Source of the DNA: Mugil cephalus
Taxonomy: Eukaryota; Chordata; Actinopteri; Mugiliformes; Mugilidae
Assembly (NCBI RefSeq): GCF_022458985.1
Contig: NC_061777.1
Span: forward strand, 17,201,668 to 17,265,667
Reading direction: 5' to 3'
DNA: 64,000 nt
How positions within the stretch are numbered: position 1 is the stretch's first letter; each line of letters begins with the position of its first letter. The position numbers were made by a program, and so were the translations under genes. The notes beneath the pieces were generated by a model that had not been told where the DNA came from, made no database searches, and saw nothing but the letters and a program-made list of their open reading frames with translations. Below are positions 53,431-64,000 of this stretch, in pieces.

Positions 53431-54770
53431 AGCTACCACTGTGGTGATTTTCAATTTATTTCACTGCATCACTTTCTGAAAATGTGATGTTGAATTCTTA
53501 TCCAATGAATGATGTATATTGGCAGATTAAAAAAATTATTAAAAAAACAAAACAAATTGTTTTCTGCAAACTCCACCAGATTCTTGTTCTACACATCCCC
53601 AGCTACCACTGTGGTGATTGTCAACTTAATTCACTGCATCATTTTCAAATAAACTCGTGTTGAAATTGTGCTCCATGAATGATGTATATGGGCAGATTAA
53701 AAAAATTATTAAAAAAACAAAACTAATTGTTTTCTGCAAACTTCATCAGATTCTTCTTCTACACGTCCCCAGCTACCACTGTGGTGATTTTCAACTTAAT
53801 TCACTGCATCATTTTCAAATAAACTCGTGTTGAAATCATACCCAATGAATGATGTATATGGGCAGATTAAAAAAATTATTAAAAAAAACAAAACAAATTG
53901 TTTTCTGCAAACTCCACCAGATTCTTGTTCTACATGCAACCAGCTACCACTGTAGTGATTTTCAACGTATTTCACTGCATCACTTTCTGATAATGTGATG
54001 TTGAATTCATATCCAATGAGTGATGTATATGGGCAGATTAAAAAAATATTTAAAAAAAATAAACTAATTGTTTTCTGCAAAGTCAACCAGATTCGTGTTC
54101 TACATGGCCCCAGCTACCACTGTGGTGATTTTCAACTTAATTCACTGCATCATTTTCAAATAAACTTGTGTTGAAATAGGCTCCATGAATGATGTATATG
54201 AGCAGATTAAAAAATGAATAATAAAAAAAAAATCAAATTGTTTTCTGCAAACTCCACCAGATTCTTCTTCTACACGTCCCCAGCTACCACTGTAGTGATT
54301 TTCAACTTAATTCACTGCATCATTTTCAAATAAACTCGTGTTGAAATCATACCCAATGAATGATGTATATGGGCAGATTAAAAAAAATAATTAAAAAAAC
54401 AAAACAAATTGTTTTCTGCAAACTCCACCAGATTCGTGTTCTACACATCCCCAGCTACCACTGTAGTGATTTTCAACATAATTCACTGCATCATTTTCAA
54501 GTAAACTCGTGTTGAAATTGGCTACATGAATAATGTATATGGGCAGATTAAAAAAATGAAAAAAAATTAAAACAAATCAAATTGTTTTCTGCAGACTCCA
54601 CCAGATTCTTGTTCTACACATCCCCAGCTACCACTGTGGTGATTTTCAACATAATTCACTGCATCATTTTCTGAAAATGTGATGTTGAATTCATACCTAA
54701 TGAATGATGTATATGGGCAGATTAAAAAAAAATTTATAAATAAATAAATAAATCAAATTGTTGAAAATTT
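53431..54770 (+). repeat. Left array: 170-bp tandem repeat, plus orientation
   Basis: The anchor AGCTACCACT recurs at 53431, 53601, 53771, 53942, 54112, 54282, 54453 and 54626, a spacing of 170-173 bp. Each unit carries TTCACTGCATCA, ATGATGTATAT, GGCAGATTAAAAAA, TTGTTTTCTGCAAACTCC and CACCAGATTC. Units differ by scattered substitutions and short A-run changes. Confidence 0.85.
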
Positions 54771-55460
54771 GTTGGTAGCTGGGGACGTGGAGAACAAGAA
54801 TCTGGTGGAGTTTGCAGAAAACTATTAGTTTATTTTTTTTAATAATTTTTTTAATCTGCCCATATACATCATTCATTGGGTATGATTTCAACACCAGTTT
54901 ATCTGAAAATGATGCAGTGAAATATGTTGAAAATCTCTACAGTGGTAGCTGGGGACGTGTAGAAGAAGAATCTGGTGGAGTTTGCAGAAAACAATTTGAT
55001 TTGTTTTTTTCATTATTTTTCTAATCTGCCCATATACATCATTCATTGGGTATGATTTCAACACGAGTTTATCTGAAAATGATGCAGTGAAATATGTTGA
55101 AAATCTCTATAGTGGTAGCTGGGGACGTGTAGAAGAAGAATCTGGTGGAGGTTGCAGAAAACAATTTGATTCGTTTTTTTAATTATTTTTTTAATCTGCT
55201 CATATACATCATTCATGGAGCATACTTTCAACACAAGTTTACTTGAAAGTTATGCAGTGAATTAAGTTGAAAATCACCACAGTGGTAGCTGGGGATGTGT
55301 AGAACCAGAATCTGGTGGAGTTTGCAGAAAACAATTTGTTTTGTTTTTTTAATTATTTTTTTAATCTGCCAATATACATCATTCATTGGATAAGAATTCA
55401 ACATCACATTTTAAGAAAGTGATGCAGTGAAATAAATTGAAAATCACCACAGTGGTAGCT
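54771..55460 (-). repeat. Right array: the same 170-bp repeat, inverted
   Basis: The inverted anchor (AGTGGTAGCT, or GGTAGCT in the first copy) recurs at 54771, 54941, 55111, 55281 and 55451, exactly 170 bp apart. Five anchors here against eight on the left show unequal array length between the arms. Confidence 0.85.
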
Positions 55461-55874
55461 GTAGAGTATGCGGAAAACAATTTGATTCTTTTCTTAATTA
55501 AGTTTTCAAATCTGACTATGCAGAAATGAGTTGGATTCTGAATATGCTTCAATAATTATGTTCTGTCACTTAGTTTTAATCATTAAATAGAATGTAGTAA
55601 AATAACAACAAAGTAATGACTGATATATGTATTTCAACAAGTGAAAATAAGAAGAAAAATATAGACTTCCGAGTTTGCGGGATGCACTTGAATGCACCAT
55701 TAAACCGCTGAAACGCTGTACCGTCCGATGCGATGTAGACGGGCACTCGATTTTCAAGTGTAGATAGCGCGACCGTGCCTCGCCGAAGCGCAGATGGCGT
55801 GACTGCAGTGCCCGATGACAGCTGGAATAGGCTGTGTATTTAAGCGGTATGGAAGATGAGATGTTTTGTTTAGG

Positions 55875-56373
55875 TGGAAAATGAGACGACAGAAATTATT
55901 TATTGACGGAGTGTTACGTTTGATTCAAATAAACAGAAACTTTAAATTTGCCCGTCAAAATTGCTTGGTCTGTCCTTGTAATGGCACTGTATTATTATCT
56001 CCATGACACCCACATAAACAGGTACAGACCAGGACACCAGCGCACATTCATAGCATAACCTATTCTATAGTAGGCAAATATGATCACTGTGGCTGTGGTG
56101 AGTTACACATACACTCAGGACGCAACTGCAGTTAATCCGAAATAAAGCTGGAAAATGTTTCTTTCAGATGGCACACTCAGACCTATGCTCAGTGAATTGG
56201 TTGCTATAAAATAAGGGTTTAATTCCAACCGGACACACACATTCTCTCCTCTCATTGGCTGGTTGAGTCGCCGTCGAGTTCGTCCTGGTGGGTGGTGTCC
56301 CGAGTCAGCTCAGGACAAAACTCCTGTGCCGCTTCAGATCTCAGACTGTTCGACTGTGGCTGAACTTGACGCA
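55875..56373. promoter_or_regulatory. gda upstream region
   Basis: The stretch ahead of the gda start codon has a reverse CCAAT box (ATTGG at 56254-56258) about 115 nt before the ATG, and local GC rise from about 56260. No TATA box is evident. The transcription start is not resolved. Confidence 0.35.
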
Positions 56374-62600
<6,227 letters not shown>

Positions 62601-63045
62601 AGTGCCTTCCAAAGATCTCTGATCCTGCAAACCAAATGGATATCTGAAAAAAAGAACAAATGCAGCTCAGTTTTTTTTTTTTTTTTTTTTTCAAATGTAA
62701 ATCCCTTGTGGCTGTGTGACCTGGTTAACTGCGCAGCTGCAGTTAAATAAGAAAGAAACCAGTCATCAAGGGAAGCATTTGAAATCTAGAAGATACAACA
62801 GTGAGGGTCAGACAAGACTGAGGTCAGCTGAGCTTGAGTTCAGTCTGTAGCAAGATAATTTGGGGACTTTTAAAAAGGGAATAAAGAACTTATTAAATGC
62901 TGTGAAATGCCTTTTCCAGATATGTGTAGCCAAAAGTTTGCCAGTATTTTTTTGTTTTTGCCTTCTTCTCGCACCCCAGCTTTTACTGATTAACAAGCCA
63001 TATTTTATCTCTTCTTCAGATTTTTGTTTTTGTTTGTTTAATAAA
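62601..63045 (+). other. gda: gda 3' UTR with two poly(A) signals
   Basis: After the TAG stop at 62598-62600 there is no coding signal. AATAAA occurs at 62880-62885 and 63040-63045, and either could set the transcript end. A run of 21 T lies at about 62671-62691. Confidence 0.55.
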
Positions 63046-63048
63046 GCA

Positions 63049-63262
63049 GGGTTCGGACTGTGGCTCAGTAGGTGAAGCGGATTATCCATGAACCAGAGTT
63101 AGCAGACCAATCATTAGCACATGGACCTCATGTGCTAATGATTGCTCATGTCTTGCACAAGTGTCCTAGTGCAAGACACTGAACCCCAACAAGCTGTAAA
63201 GCACTTTGAGCATTGTTACACAGAAAAGCGCTAGACAAATACAAAGACAAGGGAATTTATAT
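63049..63262 (+). mobile_element. SINE-like repeat with internal hairpins
   Basis: It begins GGACTGTGGCTCAGTAGGTG (tRNA-like A-box region), goes on to GTGTCCTAGTGCAAGACACT and GAACCCCAACAAGCTG, and ends AAAGCGCTAGACAAATACAA, the tail of a widespread teleost SINE. The middle is replaced by two hairpins (63109-63143 and 63150-63177). Confidence 0.6.
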
Positions 63263-63274
63263 TTCTTAATTAAT

Positions 63275-63540
63275 AATAATAAGACATTTTATTTATATAG
63301 TGCTCAAGACACTTTAGCAGCAGAGAAGGCTCTGTCCCCCCAGGTTAATTGCTTGGTTTTGGGTGGGGCCAGGAGGTGGGCAGAGGATTGTAGGCTGAAA
63401 AATCTTGAAAATGATTCTATGTTTAACAGGAAGCCAGTTGAGATGATGGAGGATGGGGGTGATGTAGTCACGGGAACGAGTGTAGATGAGGAGGCAGGCG
63501 GAAGAGTTTTGAAAGATTTGGAGTTTGTTTAGAAGTTTGG
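63275..63540. repeat. Dispersed teleost repeat
   Basis: It opens with ATTTTATTTATATAGTGCTC and goes on with AGGAAGCCAGTTGAGATGAT and GGGTGATGTAGTCACGGGAA, a dispersed fish repeat that I recognise by pattern but cannot name. A related opening is seen at about 51348. Its open frame of 108 codons is not a gene. Confidence 0.45.
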
Positions 63541-63879
63541 ACTTACAAAGACTTAAATACTGGTGTTATAACGATGTAGTGTGTTAAATGTGCTATTTTC
63601 ATTGGATATTGATTCTTAAACATGACCAAAAAAACATATCAACATACAGTATTACCTGATACTGGTGACATGAGGCTGCTCACTCTGGCCTCAAATGCCT
63701 CAGGGCCTCAATGCCAAGCTATACTTGATAATCTACAGTCGTTTGATGGGTCAGTTTTCTTTTTTCGCGTGTAGCTACAAAATGCTTTGTGACCTAAAGA
63801 GTGACTTGAGATATAATTGTAACTCTGCAGTTTCTCACGGTACACTCCATCTAAATGCAGACAATCAGGTGTGGGCAAC

Positions 63880-64000
63880 TGCTGAAAGTAACTAATAAAC
63901 TAACTATCTAACTTAGTTACTTTTAAAATCAAGTAATCAGTAAAGTAACTAAGCCACTTTTTAAAGGAGTAATCGGTAATAACTAATCAGATTACTTTTT
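63880..64000. mobile_element. AGTAACT-rich DNA-transposon end, cut by the window edge
   Basis: Repeated AGTAACTAA and TAATCAGATTACTTTTT words are typical of the ends of common teleost hAT-like non-autonomous elements. Only one end is in the window, so length and duplication cannot be seen. Confidence 0.4.

Larger units (their letters stand above)
53082..55809. mobile_element. Foldback DNA transposon with inverted arrays of a 170-bp unit
   Basis: The element starts ACTGCAGTCACGCC and ends with its exact inverse. GCCCGATG is duplicated on both sides (53074-53081 and 55810-55817). The outer arms, about 350 bp (53082-53430 and 55461-55809), are about 98% identical as inverted copies; I count about seven mismatches by eye. 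Inside, a 170-bp unit repeats head to tail in the left arm and in the opposite direction in the right arm; the turn is near 54770. There is no transposase frame, so it is non-autonomous. The 8-bp duplication is compatible with hAT, P/Galileo-type or Zisupton elements; the terminal bases do not settle which. Confidence 0.8.
52805..55863 (+). mobile_element. tRNA-type teleost SINE, split by a foldback element
   Basis: The left part (52805-53081) runs from GGGCGGCCGAGCGGCTCGGT through TGGAGTTTGCATGTTCTCCC and GATGAGCTGGCAACCTGTCC to TCTCGCCCGATG, the standard order of a common fish tRNA-derived SINE. The right part resumes at 55810 with GCCCGATGACAGCTGG and ends in AAGCGGTATGGAAGATGAG. The 11-bp duplication TTTTGTTTAGG flanks it at 52794-52804 and 55864-55874. 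This shows a retroposed SINE that was later cut open by another element. Confidence 0.8.

Noticed and set aside
53796..54086. ORFs of 70-96 codons inside the 170-bp arrays
   Set aside because: The same short hydrophobic peptide recurs with each repeat unit and breaks at every A-run change, so it is translated repeat.
53431..55460. CRISPR-like array
   Set aside because: The 170-bp units are contiguous, without unique spacers, and the genome is vertebrate.

Overview
The window is vertebrate nuclear DNA, almost certainly from a teleost fish, probably a percomorph. The genes are split by GT-AG introns. The intergenic DNA carries teleost-style SINEs, Tc1-like relics, L2/Rex-type LINE fragments, hAT-like ends and long CA microsatellites. 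I see no prokaryotic operons, CRISPR arrays, tRNA or rRNA genes.

Four protein-coding genes can be reconstructed exon by exon, each with an unbroken reading frame. From left to right they are: cemip2 (tmem2) on the minus strand, CDS 6051-23894, 23 coding exons, 1385 aa, with a TATA-type promoter and 5' UTR exon near 27.35-27.5 kb; abhd17b on the minus strand, CDS 31841-41725, 3 coding exons, 288 aa; the C9orf85 orthologue on the plus strand, CDS 46743-50141, 4 exons, 190 aa; and gda (guanine deaminase) on the plus strand, CDS 56374-62600, 14 exons, 452 aa. The order CEMIP2-ABHD17B-C9orf85-GDA is the same as I know from human 9q21.13, so this is an old conserved block. abhd17b and c9orf85 are divergent and share an intergenic region with CCAAT boxes, a palindromic CRE and an ETS-type site.

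The genes do not form a pathway. CEMIP2 degrades extracellular hyaluronan at the cell surface. ABHD17B is a cytosol-facing depalmitoylase. The C9orf85 product is a small putative zinc-binding protein with an acidic tail. GDA is a cytosolic purine-catabolic hydrolase.

The most unusual structure is at 52.8-55.9 kb. A 2,728-bp foldback element (53082-55809) has near-identical outer arms and two facing arrays of a 170-bp tandem unit, with 8 anchor copies on the left and 5 on the right. It sits between 8-bp target duplications inside a tRNA-type SINE, and the SINE has its own 11-bp target duplication. Other mobile DNA includes a 276-bp MITE with inverted ends in c9orf85 intron 3, an internally deleted Tc1 copy at 52466-52712, Tc1 relics at 25.9-26.5, 33.7 and 59.9 kb, LINE pieces at 27.9 and 42.7 kb, and SINE-like repeats at the right end. 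The first 4.5 kb and much of the abhd17b introns hold nothing I can identify.
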